Shown here: positions 1 through 6,117 of the stretch, one piece after another | Position numbering within the stretch: the first letter of the stretch is position 1 | Layout of the letters: every line of letters starts with the position of its first letter | Source of the DNA: Oscillospiraceae bacterium | GTDB taxonomy: Bacteria; Bacillota; Clostridia; Oscillospirales; Acutalibacteraceae | Length of the DNA stretch: 7,686 nucleotides | Direction of reading: 5' to 3' | Assembly: GCA_009783605.1 (NCBI GenBank) | Contig: WRDE01000088.1 | Coordinates: 1-7,686, forward strand | Position numbers and translations under genes: made by a program | Notes under the pieces: generated by a model | Databases searched by the model: none | Told to the model about the DNA's origin: nothing | What the model saw: only the letters and a program-made list of their open reading frames with translations

Positions 1-2471
1 CCCAGCGGCTCTATTTCATCTTTTCCGGCGCGCCGGTCAGCGGCGTCAACACTAACCAGATCAACAACGCGGCCAGTAACGATTATGCCGTGGTGTTCGT
101 CGGCACCGCCGCCCATTCCAATGCGCCCGGCGCATACAAAAACGCCTCGGAGGGCAAGGACCGCAACACCTTGAAGCTGCCCAATAATCAAGAGGTGCTG
201 ATCAACGCGGTGGCAGAAAAGAACCCCAATACCATCGTGGTCATCCAGGCGGTGGGATATGTGGATGTGTCCCGGTTCAAGGGCAGCGTCAAGGCCATCC
301 TCTACAGCAGCTACAACGGCCAGTATCAGGGAGACGCCATGACGGCGGTGCTGTTCGGCGGTACCAATCCGTCGGGACGGCTCACCGCCACCTGGTACGC
401 CGACGAGAGCCAGCTGCCAGCCATCGCCGACTATACCGTCAAGCCTGACGCCGCCGAGGATGTCGCCGGGCGCACCTATATGTTCTTTGACGGGGATGTC
501 CAGTATCCCTTCGGCTACGGGTTGAGCTATGCCGATTTCTCGGTTGAAAATATCTCTTTCCAGGGAACGTACGGCTGGACGCACGTCGGCGCCGAACCGC
601 ATGTTACCGCCGACGGCACCTTCAACATCATCGGTACCGTCAAGAACAACAGTAACAGAGCCGGCGCCCAAGTGGTTCAGGTCTATATCGGCGCGCCGGA
701 CGCCGCCGACAGTAAAGATATCCCCGCCAAACAGCTCAAAGGCTTCGCCCGTGTCGAGGTCGCCGCCAACGGCAGTCAGAGCTTCAGCATCACTATGAAT
801 GTCAGCGACTTTTCGGCGGTCCACGCCAACGGGGGCCTGCGTACCGTGACCCCCGGCCAGTATAAAATCTGGATCGGCGGCCACAGCGCAGACCCGGCCA
901 TGATCGAGAAAACCGTCACCGTCACCGCCGCCGCGCCCAAGCTGCAGACGGTGACGCTGGAGAGCGAAAAGGTCCGGCTGATCGCCGGCAGGACCATGAA
1001 TACAGAATTAACGATCGCCTTAACCGACGAGAGCTTCATAACCGCCGCCGATGCCGCCGTTACCTACACATCCAACCGTCCCGCCGTCGCCGCGGTGAGC
1101 GGTGACGGCGTGGTTACCGCTCTGGGAACCGGCGTCGCCGCCATCACCGCCTCTGTGACTAAGGACGGCGTCACCAAAACCGCCTCCTTCGCCGTGGTGG
1201 TGGAGGATAAAGCCTATGTGGACGACATCAGGGCCGACGGCCAGAGCATCCCCGGCTTCCATTTTGAAAAATACAGCTACAGCGTTATGCTCCCGGAGGA
1301 CTATGCGGGCGCGCCCGCGGTTTCCGCCGTGTTCCCCGCCGGCATGACGGTCACCTATACCCAGGCGGCCGCCGTTCCCGGCACCGCCACCGTCAAAGCC
1401 GAGAAGGGCGGCCTGACGGCCACCTATACCGTCCGTTTCTTCCGGGAGGACAACGGGCCCACCCGGGTGCTGGCCAAATGGTCGGCCCATGAGACTACCG
1501 TCACCGCCCCGAACGGGTCGCAGCCCAATCTGTACGCCGACTGGAAGATGGTGGACGGCGGCGTGCCGGTGGATCTCACCGTCTACGATCCCGGCCGGCT
1601 GTTTTTGGAAGTGACCATGACCTTAGGCGCCACTAATCCCGCCAACGTCAATCTGGCGAACGCCTTCACCGGCGGCGCGCTGAAGCTGCGCTCCCCCAAC
1701 ACCGGCGCGGGCAATCAGGATGAGAACAACTGGGGCTGGAACGTCACCGCCTCCTGGGGTTTGGCATTGGGGGAGAACAGGATCAAAATTCCGCTGGCGG
1801 CCGCCTTGGATATGCTGAACAACGATGCGCCCTATAACGCGCACAATGAAAAGGGATTGATCGACTGGACCCGGATCCAGAACCTGATCTGCTACATCGA
1901 CAGCGTCAGCCGGAACGAGTATGCCGGGGTGACCTTCACCATGACCCTTTCGGACGTGCAGATCCTGTATGACAACGAGCCCAAACCGCCGGTCATCACC
2001 ACGCTATCCCTGCCGGACGGCACGGCCGGGATCCCATACAGCCATACCCTGACCGCCAAAAGCAATCTCCCGGTCACCTGGGAGCTTGACAGCGGCAGCC
2101 TGCCGGAGGGATTGACATTGTCCGCGGCCGGGGTACTGTCGGGGCCGCCGGCCGCCGCCGGCGCATTCGCGTTTACCGTCAGGGCAGCCAACAGCGCCGG
2201 AACCGACACCAAAGAGCTGCTGCTCACTATAGAAGCTCCGCCGCAGAAAATCATTTACGGTGATGTCAACGGCGACGACGCCGTCGGGGTTACCGATGCG
2301 CGGTTGGTTTTACAGCATTTGGTAGACAAAATAACGCTGACCCCGGAACAATTCAACCGCGCCGCGGTCCGGGAGGCCGGTAAAGTGGAGATAACCGACG
2401 CGCGGCTGATCCTGCAATACATAGTCGAAAAAATCACCGTGTTCCCGCGGGAAGCTGCGGCCGCAACATAA
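1..2471 (+). CDS. Modular family 3 glycoside hydrolase with C-terminal dockerin (5' end missing)
   Basis: The frame is open to the left edge (first full codon at 3), so the signal peptide and the N-terminal TIM barrel with the nucleophile Asp lie outside. The visible 822 residues start in the GH3 C-terminal domain: NDYAVVFVGT, then ASEGKDRNTLKLP (matching the SGEGxDR motif, so Glu at 150-152 is the candidate acid/base), and PFGYGLSY near 508-531. Next come an FnIII-like domain (about 612-893), a Big_2-type Ig domain (about 939-1205), another Ig/cadherin-like sandwich (about 1212-1450), a beta-rich module I cannot assign (about 1464-1973), a He_PIG-type Ig domain (about 1983-2234) and a type I dockerin (about 2250-2450). 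GH3 enzymes release terminal sugars as beta-glucosidases, xylosidases or related activities; the substrate cannot be read here. The dockerin implies secretion and docking to a cohesin-bearing scaffold. Its first loop DVNGDDAVGVTD is canonical; the second, AVREAGKVEITD, is degenerate. Confidence 0.93.
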   Translation, partial: QRLYFIFSGAPVSGVNTNQINNAASNDYAVVFVGTAAHSNAPGAYKNASEGKDRNTLKLPNNQEVLINAVAEKNPNTIVVIQAVGYVDVSRFKGSVKAILYSSYNGQYQGDAMTAVLFGGTNPSGRLTATWYADESQLPAIADYTVKPDAAEDVAGRTYMFFDGDVQYPFGYGLSYADFSVENISFQGTYGWTHVGAEPHVTADGTFNIIGTVKNNSNRAGAQVVQVYIGAPDAADSKDIPAKQLKGFARVEVAANGSQSFSITMNVSDFSAVHANGGLRTVTPGQYKIWIGGHSADPAMIEKTVTVTAAAPKLQTVTLESEKVRLIAGRTMNTELTIALTDESFITAADAAVTYTSNRPAVAAVSGDGVVTALGTGVAAITASVTKDGVTKTASFAVVVEDKAYVDDIRADGQSIPGFHFEKYSYSVMLPEDYAGAPAVSAVFPAGMTVTYTQAAAVPGTATVKAEKGGLTATYTVRFFREDNGPTRVLAKWSAHETTVTAPNGSQPNLYADWKMVDGGVPVDLTVYDPGRLFLEVTMTLGATNPANVNLANAFTGGALKLRSPNTGAGNQDENNWGWNVTASWGLALGENRIKIPLAAALDMLNNDAPYNAHNEKGLIDWTRIQNLICYIDSVSRNEYAGVTFTMTLSDVQILYDNEPKPPVITTLSLPDGTAGIPYSHTLTAKSNLPVTWELDSGSLPEGLTLSAAGVLSGPPAAAGAFAFTVRAANSAGTDTKELLLTIEAPPQKIIYGDVNGDDAVGVTDARLVLQHLVDKITLTPEQFNRAAVREAGKVEITDARLILQYIVEKITVFPREAAAAT

Positions 2472-2482
2472 ACAGCGGGAAG

Positions 2483-2686
2483 TATAGTGAAGCACGTCAA
2501 ACTAATTTAGTTGGATACATTCACGATATCCGTGTTTTGCGTAGGGGCGGGCCTTGTGTCCGCCCGCGCACACAATTTGTTGCCATTTCGGGCGGACACA
2601 AGGCCCGCCCCTACGCACGAAAATGCACATCAATCTCACCATTGTGAATATAAATCATCAAATTAGATTGACGTGTTATAGTGAAG
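2483..2686. mobile_element. MITE-like nested palindromic element with candidate 10-bp target duplication
   Basis: A 10-bp direct repeat, tatagtgaag, occurs at 2483-2492 and 2677-2686. Just inside it are terminal inverted repeats, 2493-2508 (cacgtcaaactaattt) and 2660-2675 (aaattagattgacgtg), complementary at 15 of 16 positions. Further in, 2516-2524 pairs with 2644-2652 at 8 of 9, and the centre is the perfect palindrome 2538-2617. The whole could fold into one long interrupted hairpin with no coding capacity. This is the structure of a miniature inverted-repeat transposable element; the parent transposase is not in the window. The right direct repeat is offset by one base from the inverted repeat, and related tatagtga strings occur elsewhere in the window, so the duplication could be coincidental. 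Confidence 0.5.
2538..2617. repeat. Perfect 29-bp inverted repeat (GC-rich palindrome)
   Basis: The arms 2538-2566 and 2589-2617 are exact reverse complements over 29 bp, separated by a 22-nt AT-richer loop (2567-2588). The arm starts tgcgtaggggcgggcc and continues to the gtccgcccg end. No T-run follows on either strand, so it does not look like a normal intrinsic terminator, although such a strong stem between two genes could still affect transcript ends or stability. It resembles the GTAGGGGCGG-type palindromic repeats that recur in many genomes, but copy number here cannot be judged from one window. Confidence 0.9.
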
Positions 2687-2690
2687 GATG

Positions 2691-2711
2691 GTTCTTGTTA
2701 TTTACAAGAAC
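2691..2711. promoter_or_regulatory. Operator-like inverted repeat upstream of the LarA-family gene
   Basis: Perfect 8-bp arms, gttcttgt (2691-2698) and acaagaac (2704-2711), flank a 5-nt spacer. The right arm overlaps the candidate -35 box of the promoter below, the usual position for a repressor operator. The cognate regulator is not in the window. A short hairpin without regulatory role is the alternative. Confidence 0.5.
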
Positions 2712-2728
2712 ATATGGTAGGATATAAA
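2701..2728 (+). promoter_or_regulatory. Candidate sigma-70/A promoter for the sugar-acid gene run
   Basis: TTTACA (2701-2706, five of six to consensus) is followed by 16 nt and TATAAA (2723-2728, five of six). Transcription would start near 2735, leaving a short leader that contains the ribosome binding site at 2748-2754. It fits the LarA-family start at 2760 and argues against the in-frame ATG at 2742. Confidence 0.55.
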
Positions 2729-2747
2729 ACGATATGTATCTATGCAA

Positions 2748-2754
2748 AAGGCGG
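2748..2754 (+). promoter_or_regulatory. Ribosome binding site that decides the LarA-family start
   Basis: AAGGCGG, one mismatch from AAGGAGG, lies 5 nt before the ATG at 2760. The upstream ATG at 2742 has no comparable site. Confidence 0.6.
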
Positions 2755-2759
2755 TACCT

Positions 2760-4028
2760 ATGAATACCATAATCGCGGAAAGAGAACAGGGCGGGCTCGG
2801 CTTTGAGCAGATACAGGCGTGCCTTGAACGGTCCATCCAGGGCAAAAGCCTGAAAAAAGTGCTGCTGATCCCGCCGGATATTACCCGGGCAAATTCCGGC
2901 GCGGGGCTGATTGCCGCTGTCTATTACCGGCTTCTGACCGCAGAAGGCGTCCATGTGGATATCCTGCCGGCGCTGGGAACCCACGCGCCGATGACCCGGG
3001 CGGAGCAGATCGATTTTTTCGGCGCGGATATTCCCGCCGAACGGTTTTTGACGCATGACTGGCGGAACGGCGTCACCAAAATCGGAGAGGTGCCGGCGGA
3101 TTTTGTCCGTGAAGTGTCCGGCGGGCTGATGGACGAGGCGATGGCGGTGGAGGTTTCCGATTATCTATTGGATCCCTCTTATGATTTGATCCTGTCCATC
3201 GGCCAGGTAGTGCCCCATGAAGTGGTCGGCATGGCGAACTACACCAAAAATATCGTGGTCGGCTGCGGCGGCAGCCGGTTCATCAACCGGTCCCATATGC
3301 TGGGCGCTTTTTACGGGATAGAACGGATCATGGGGCGGGACCACTCGCCGGTTCGGCAGGTGTTCGATTACGCCGAACAGCGTTTTGTCCGGAAACTGCC
3401 GGTGGCATATGTACTGACGGTCACGGTGACCGAAAATGAACAAGTCAATATCTTAGGTTTATATATCGGAACCGGACGGGACGCCTTTGAGCGGGCGGTG
3501 GCGCTGAGCCAAAGGCACAACCTGAACTGCCTGCCTGCCCCTATCAAAACCTGTGTCGTATGGTTGGATCAACACGAATTCCATTCCACTTGGTTGGGCA
3601 ACAAGGCCATCTACCGCACCCGGATGGCGATGGCCGACGGCGGGCGGCTGATCATCCTCGCCCCCGGCGTCAAAACCTTCGGAGAGGACGGGGAGATCGA
3701 CCGGCTGATCCGCAAATACGGGTATGCCGGCAGAGAACGCATCATCGCGTTATGCAACACGCAGCAGGAACTGCGGGACAACCTGTCGGCCGCCGCCCAC
3801 CTGATTCACGGCTCGGCCGACGGCCGGTTTTCCGTCATCTATGCCGCGCCGCAATTGAGCAGAGCGGAAATAGAGGGGGTAGGTTTTGGTTATATGGATT
3901 TTGATCAAGCGGTCGCGCAATATGATCCGGAGACATTACAACAGGGGTACAATACCCTGTCCGATGGCGAGGAGATTTATTTTATCGGCAATCCGGCGTT
4001 GGGGCTCTGGACAGTTGAGAGTTTATAG
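2760..4028 (+). CDS. LarA-family nickel-pincer-cofactor 2-hydroxyacid racemase/epimerase
   Basis: This 422-residue protein is close in length to the founding lactate racemase LarA (about 424). The N-terminal domain has the family loop PPDITR (38-43) and ALGTHAPMT. The residues that in LarA act as His108, His174, Lys184 and His200 have counterparts His75 (GTH), His153 (VPH), Lys163 (NYTK) and His179 (RSH). The spacings 153-163-179 equal the LarA intervals of 10 and 16. The Lys would carry the nickel pincer nucleotide covalently and the last His would bind nickel. Family members invert the C2 hydroxyl of lactate, malate or longer acids, including gluconate. With a KDG kinase and 6-phosphogluconate dehydrogenase downstream, a sugar-acid 2-epimerase is my preferred inference. 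Cofactor genes larB, larC and larE are not in the window. The last codons and the TAG stop lie in the heptamer repeat, so the C-terminus may be slightly remodelled. The protein should be cytoplasmic. Confidence 0.87.
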   Translation: MNTIIAEREQGGLGFEQIQACLERSIQGKSLKKVLLIPPDITRANSGAGLIAAVYYRLLTAEGVHVDILPALGTHAPMTRAEQIDFFGADIPAERFLTHDWRNGVTKIGEVPADFVREVSGGLMDEAMAVEVSDYLLDPSYDLILSIGQVVPHEVVGMANYTKNIVVGCGGSRFINRSHMLGAFYGIERIMGRDHSPVRQVFDYAEQRFVRKLPVAYVLTVTVTENEQVNILGLYIGTGRDAFERAVALSQRHNLNCLPAPIKTCVVWLDQHEFHSTWLGNKAIYRTRMAMADGGRLIILAPGVKTFGEDGEIDRLIRKYGYAGRERIIALCNTQQELRDNLSAAAHLIHGSADGRFSVIYAAPQLSRAEIEGVGFGYMDFDQAVAQYDPETLQQGYNTLSDGEEIYFIGNPALGLWTVESL

Positions 4029-4085
4029 TGATTAGTGATTAGTATTTGACGGCCAGAACTATCCACTAATCACTATCCACTATAG
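4020..4085. repeat. Heptamer-built palindromic repeat, copy 1
   Basis: Read in 7-nt steps it is agtttat, agtgatt, agtgatt, agtattt, the 10-nt core gacggccaga (4048-4057), then actatcc, actaatc, actatcc, actatag. The AGT half and the ACT half are inverted relative to each other: 4024-4043 pairs with 4065-4084 at 18 of 20 positions around a 21-nt loop. It overlaps the last codon pair and stop of the LarA-family gene and ends just before the ATG of the HAD gene, filling the whole intergenic space. The same architecture recurs at 4883-4969. No T-run follows, so it is not a standard terminator. Confidence 0.88.
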
Positions 4086-4086
4086 A

Positions 4087-4905
4087 ATGGAGCGGTTCAA
4101 ATTGCCATATAAACTATTGGCCGTCGATATGGACGGCACATTGCTGAATAGCGCGTCGGAATTGACTGAGCGTACCAAAATTGCTATTCGGGCGGCGATC
4201 AACCGCGGTATCTTGTTCGTGCCGGCCACCGGGCGGCCGATGCTGGGGATGGGATTCTTGAATGAGCTGCTCGACGACGATTTGCCGTTTATCGTCTACA
4301 ACGGCGCGCGGGTGGTCACCGGAAAAACGGAAAAAGTATTGTTTTCCAAAAGCCTTGATTTTCGTTTTGCGAAAGATATTTATGCGCTTGGCGTGAGCCG
4401 TAACATCCCTGTCGTCATATGGCGGGACGAGCGGCTGTTCGTCAGCCGCGACTGCGCAGAAATACAAAAATATCGCGGCATTTCCGACGCCAAAATGGAA
4501 ATCATCGGCGATATCGCCATGCTTTCCGATCAGGCTGTCACCAAAATGATATGGATACTGCCGCAGGAGCAGGCGGGTGCATATCAAGACGAGATGAATG
4601 CGTATTTCAACGGCCATGTCAACTGCCACACCTCCCGGCCGTATCTGCTGGAATTCGTGGATACCGAAGCATCCAAAGGCCGGGCGCTGGAAGAAATCGG
4701 AAAAATCTACGGAATCGACGCAAAGGAAATGATCGCCGTCGGCGACAGCTACAACGACCTGTCGATGTTGGAATACGCCGGTCTGGGCGTGGCGATGGGC
4801 AACGCGCCGGATGATATCCAGGCGGTATGCCAATATGTCGCCCCGTCGAACGATGAGGACGGCGTGGCGGAGGTTGTTGAGAAGTTTATAGTTTATAGTG
4901 ATTAG
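4087..4905 (+). CDS. Cof-type HAD-IIB family phosphatase
   Basis: A 272-residue protein with all four HAD motifs: DMDGT (Asp14 the nucleophile, Asp16 the acid/base), TGR (48-50) as motif II, Lys197 in ASKG as motif III, and GDSYND (219-224) as motif IV. The large insert between motifs II and III is the C2B cap typical of Cof/YbiV enzymes, which remove phosphate from sugar phosphates and other small molecules with Mg2+. The substrate cannot be read from sequence; its place between a LarA homologue and KDG kinase suggests a sugar or sugar-acid phosphate. The ATG at 4087 has no ribosome binding site because the repeat ends at 4085. A TTG at 4102, preceded by GGAG at 4089-4092, gives the more typical start PYKLLAVDMDGT and may be the true one. 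The C-terminal FIVYSD and stop are encoded by the second repeat. Confidence 0.93.
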   Translation: MERFKLPYKLLAVDMDGTLLNSASELTERTKIAIRAAINRGILFVPATGRPMLGMGFLNELLDDDLPFIVYNGARVVTGKTEKVLFSKSLDFRFAKDIYALGVSRNIPVVIWRDERLFVSRDCAEIQKYRGISDAKMEIIGDIAMLSDQAVTKMIWILPQEQAGAYQDEMNAYFNGHVNCHTSRPYLLEFVDTEASKGRALEEIGKIYGIDAKEMIAVGDSYNDLSMLEYAGLGVAMGNAPDDIQAVCQYVAPSNDEDGVAEVVEKFIVYSD

Positions 4906-4969
4906 TGATTGATGGCCAGAACTATCTTCTAATCACTAATCACTATAAACTATCCACTAATCACTATGA
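4883..4969. repeat. Heptamer-built palindromic repeat, copy 2
   Basis: In 7-nt steps: agtttat, agtttat, agtgatt, agtgatt, the core gatggccaga (4911-4920), then actatct, tctaatc, actaatc, actataa, actatcc, actaatc, actatga. The arms 4888-4910 and 4931-4953 are a perfect 23-bp inverted repeat around a 20-nt loop. It has the same four left units and the same core (one C/T change) as copy 1, but seven right units instead of four, as expected of a tract that gains or loses heptamers. It encodes the end of the HAD gene and stops 9 nt before the ribosome binding site of the kinase gene. Confidence 0.9.
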
Positions 4970-4978
4970 ATAAGATTG

Positions 4979-4985
4979 AGAGGAA
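4979..4985 (+). promoter_or_regulatory. Ribosome binding site that decides the KDG kinase start
   Basis: AGAGGAA lies 8 nt before the ATG at 4994. It falls inside the longer reading from the TTG at 4976, which therefore is unlikely to be the start. Confidence 0.65.
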
Positions 4986-4993
4986 GAATCCAG

Positions 4994-6067
4994 ATGACAT
5001 TGCGCCAAAACTGCCGCTGGGGCGTTGCCGCGCCCACCAGTATGGGGGTGCGGATCACCCCGCCGGACGGCGCGCCGGTGCATACGTCCAACACCTTCAT
5101 GATGCAGGCCACCAGCGCCGAATCCAATGTGCTGAATATCCCCGCCTCCCTCGGCATTCCGGGGTTAGCGCTGACCAATTTTGTGGCCGGCAGCCCGATC
5201 TCGTATTTCATCAAAAGCGAGCTGCGCCGGCGGGGCATCGACTGCGCCGGGCCGGATATTCCTCAGGGCGGGCCCTGGGGCTACCGGCACCAGTTCAACA
5301 TCGCCGACAGCGGCTTCGGCACCCGCGGCCCCCGGGTCCACAACGACCGGTCGGGCGAGGTCGGGTTGATTTTGAACGCAAAAGATTTTGATTTGGAGGA
5401 CATTTTCGGCAGCCGGGGCGTCCAGATTCTGCACCTGTCCGGTCTGGTCGGCGCGCTGTCGCCCGACACAAGCCGCTTCTGCGCCGAGGTCGCCCGGGCG
5501 GCGAAACAGCACGGCACCCGTATCTCGTTTGATCTCAATTATCGCGCCTCCTTCTGGAAAGGCCGGGAGCGGGAACTGCGCGCCGCCTTCACCGAAATCG
5601 CCGGGATGGCGGATATCCTGGTGGGCAACGAGGAGGATTTCCAGCTCTGCCTCGGCATCGACGGCCCGGAGGCGGGCGGCGAGGGGCTGGCGGCCAAAAT
5701 CGACAGCTTCAAAGAGATGATTGGCCGGGTAAAACTGGCGTTCCCCAGCGCGTCGGTCTACGGCACCACCCTGCGGCAGGTCGTCTCGGTGAATGAGCAC
5801 TTATGGGGCGCCATCACGTCTTTCGGCGACGAATTCCATGTCATCGAGCCCCGCCCGATCCCGATCCTCGACCGCATCGGCGGCGGCGACGGCTTCGTCA
5901 GCGGCCTGCTCTACGGCATTCTCAAAGGCTGGACGCCGGAGCAATCCACCCAATTCGCCTGGGCCGGCGGCGCGCTGGCCACCACGGTGCTGACCGACTA
6001 CGCCACCCCGGCGGACGAGGAAATGGTATGGAGCGTGTATGAGGGGAACGCGCGGGTGCGGCGGTAG
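4994..6067 (+). CDS. kdgK: PfkB-family sugar kinase, likely 2-dehydro-3-deoxygluconokinase
   Basis: A 357-residue ribokinase-fold protein. It would transfer phosphate from ATP to the 6-position of 2-keto-3-deoxygluconate, giving KDPG, which KDPG aldolase splits to pyruvate and glyceraldehyde 3-phosphate. The signs are FDLNYRASFW (179-188), characteristic of KDG kinases; NEEDF (212-216), the PfkB metal/ATP region; and DRIGGGDGFVSGLLYG (from 293), the second PfkB signature, with Asp299 as catalytic base. Two signatures are unusual: GGGDG replaces the common GAGDA, and the N-terminal GGxxxN sugar-binding motif reads SAESN. A related sugar-acid kinase with altered specificity is therefore possible. 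It is a cytoplasmic enzyme. The LarA homologue two genes upstream and 6-phosphogluconate dehydrogenase downstream support a role in sugar-acid catabolism. Confidence 0.82.
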   Translation: MTLRQNCRWGVAAPTSMGVRITPPDGAPVHTSNTFMMQATSAESNVLNIPASLGIPGLALTNFVAGSPISYFIKSELRRRGIDCAGPDIPQGGPWGYRHQFNIADSGFGTRGPRVHNDRSGEVGLILNAKDFDLEDIFGSRGVQILHLSGLVGALSPDTSRFCAEVARAAKQHGTRISFDLNYRASFWKGRERELRAAFTEIAGMADILVGNEEDFQLCLGIDGPEAGGEGLAAKIDSFKEMIGRVKLAFPSASVYGTTLRQVVSVNEHLWGAITSFGDEFHVIEPRPIPILDRIGGGDGFVSGLLYGILKGWTPEQSTQFAWAGGALATTVLTDYATPADEEMVWSVYEGNARVRR

Positions 6068-6107
6068 AGTGTATACATTACAAAAGGAAGAACGAATATT
6101 TATTTAT

Positions 6108-6113
6108 GGAGGT
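6108..6113 (+). promoter_or_regulatory. Ribosome binding site that decides the lipoprotein start
   Basis: GGAGGT lies 4 nt before the ATG at 6118. It overlaps an in-frame upstream ATG at 6106, whose own upstream region has its purine run too far away (6082-6090). The start at 6118 also yields a textbook signal peptide. Confidence 0.75.
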
Positions 6114-6117
6114 CTTT

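Noticed and set aside
1020..1490. 156-codon minus-strand reading within the GH3 gene
   Set aside because: Gly/His-rich shadow of a GC-rich gene; no domain and no ribosome site, while the opposite strand encodes recognisable domains.
2538..2617. Intrinsic terminator for the GH3 gene
   Set aside because: The stem is strong, but no T-run follows on either strand and the loop is long; the nested outer repeats fit a mobile or repetitive element better.
2742..2759. Upstream in-frame ATG for the LarA-family gene
   Set aside because: It has no ribosome site and would lie only a few bases after the predicted transcription start; ATG at 2760 has AAGGCGG at good spacing.
3237..3300. Loss of the cofactor Lys in the LarA homologue, because GCGGSRF lacks the usual GGxK
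   Set aside because: Counting from the conserved His in VPH, the Lys in NYTK falls exactly 10 residues later and the next His 16 after that, matching LarA spacing, so the Lys is present.
4114..4833. 239-codon minus-strand reading opposite the HAD gene
   Set aside because: It mirrors a gene with all four HAD motifs, and its own sequence shows no family features.
4976..4993. TTG start for the kinase gene
   Set aside because: The AGAGGAA ribosome site lies inside this extension and serves the ATG at 4994.
4966..5391. 141-codon + strand reading starting at ATG 4966, overlapping the kinase
   Set aside because: It begins in the last repeat heptamer and has an Arg/Pro-rich low-quality sequence typical of an out-of-frame reading of GC-rich coding DNA.
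6106..6117. Upstream ATG of the lipoprotein gene
   Set aside because: It overlaps the ribosome site GGAGGT, which serves the ATG at 6118.
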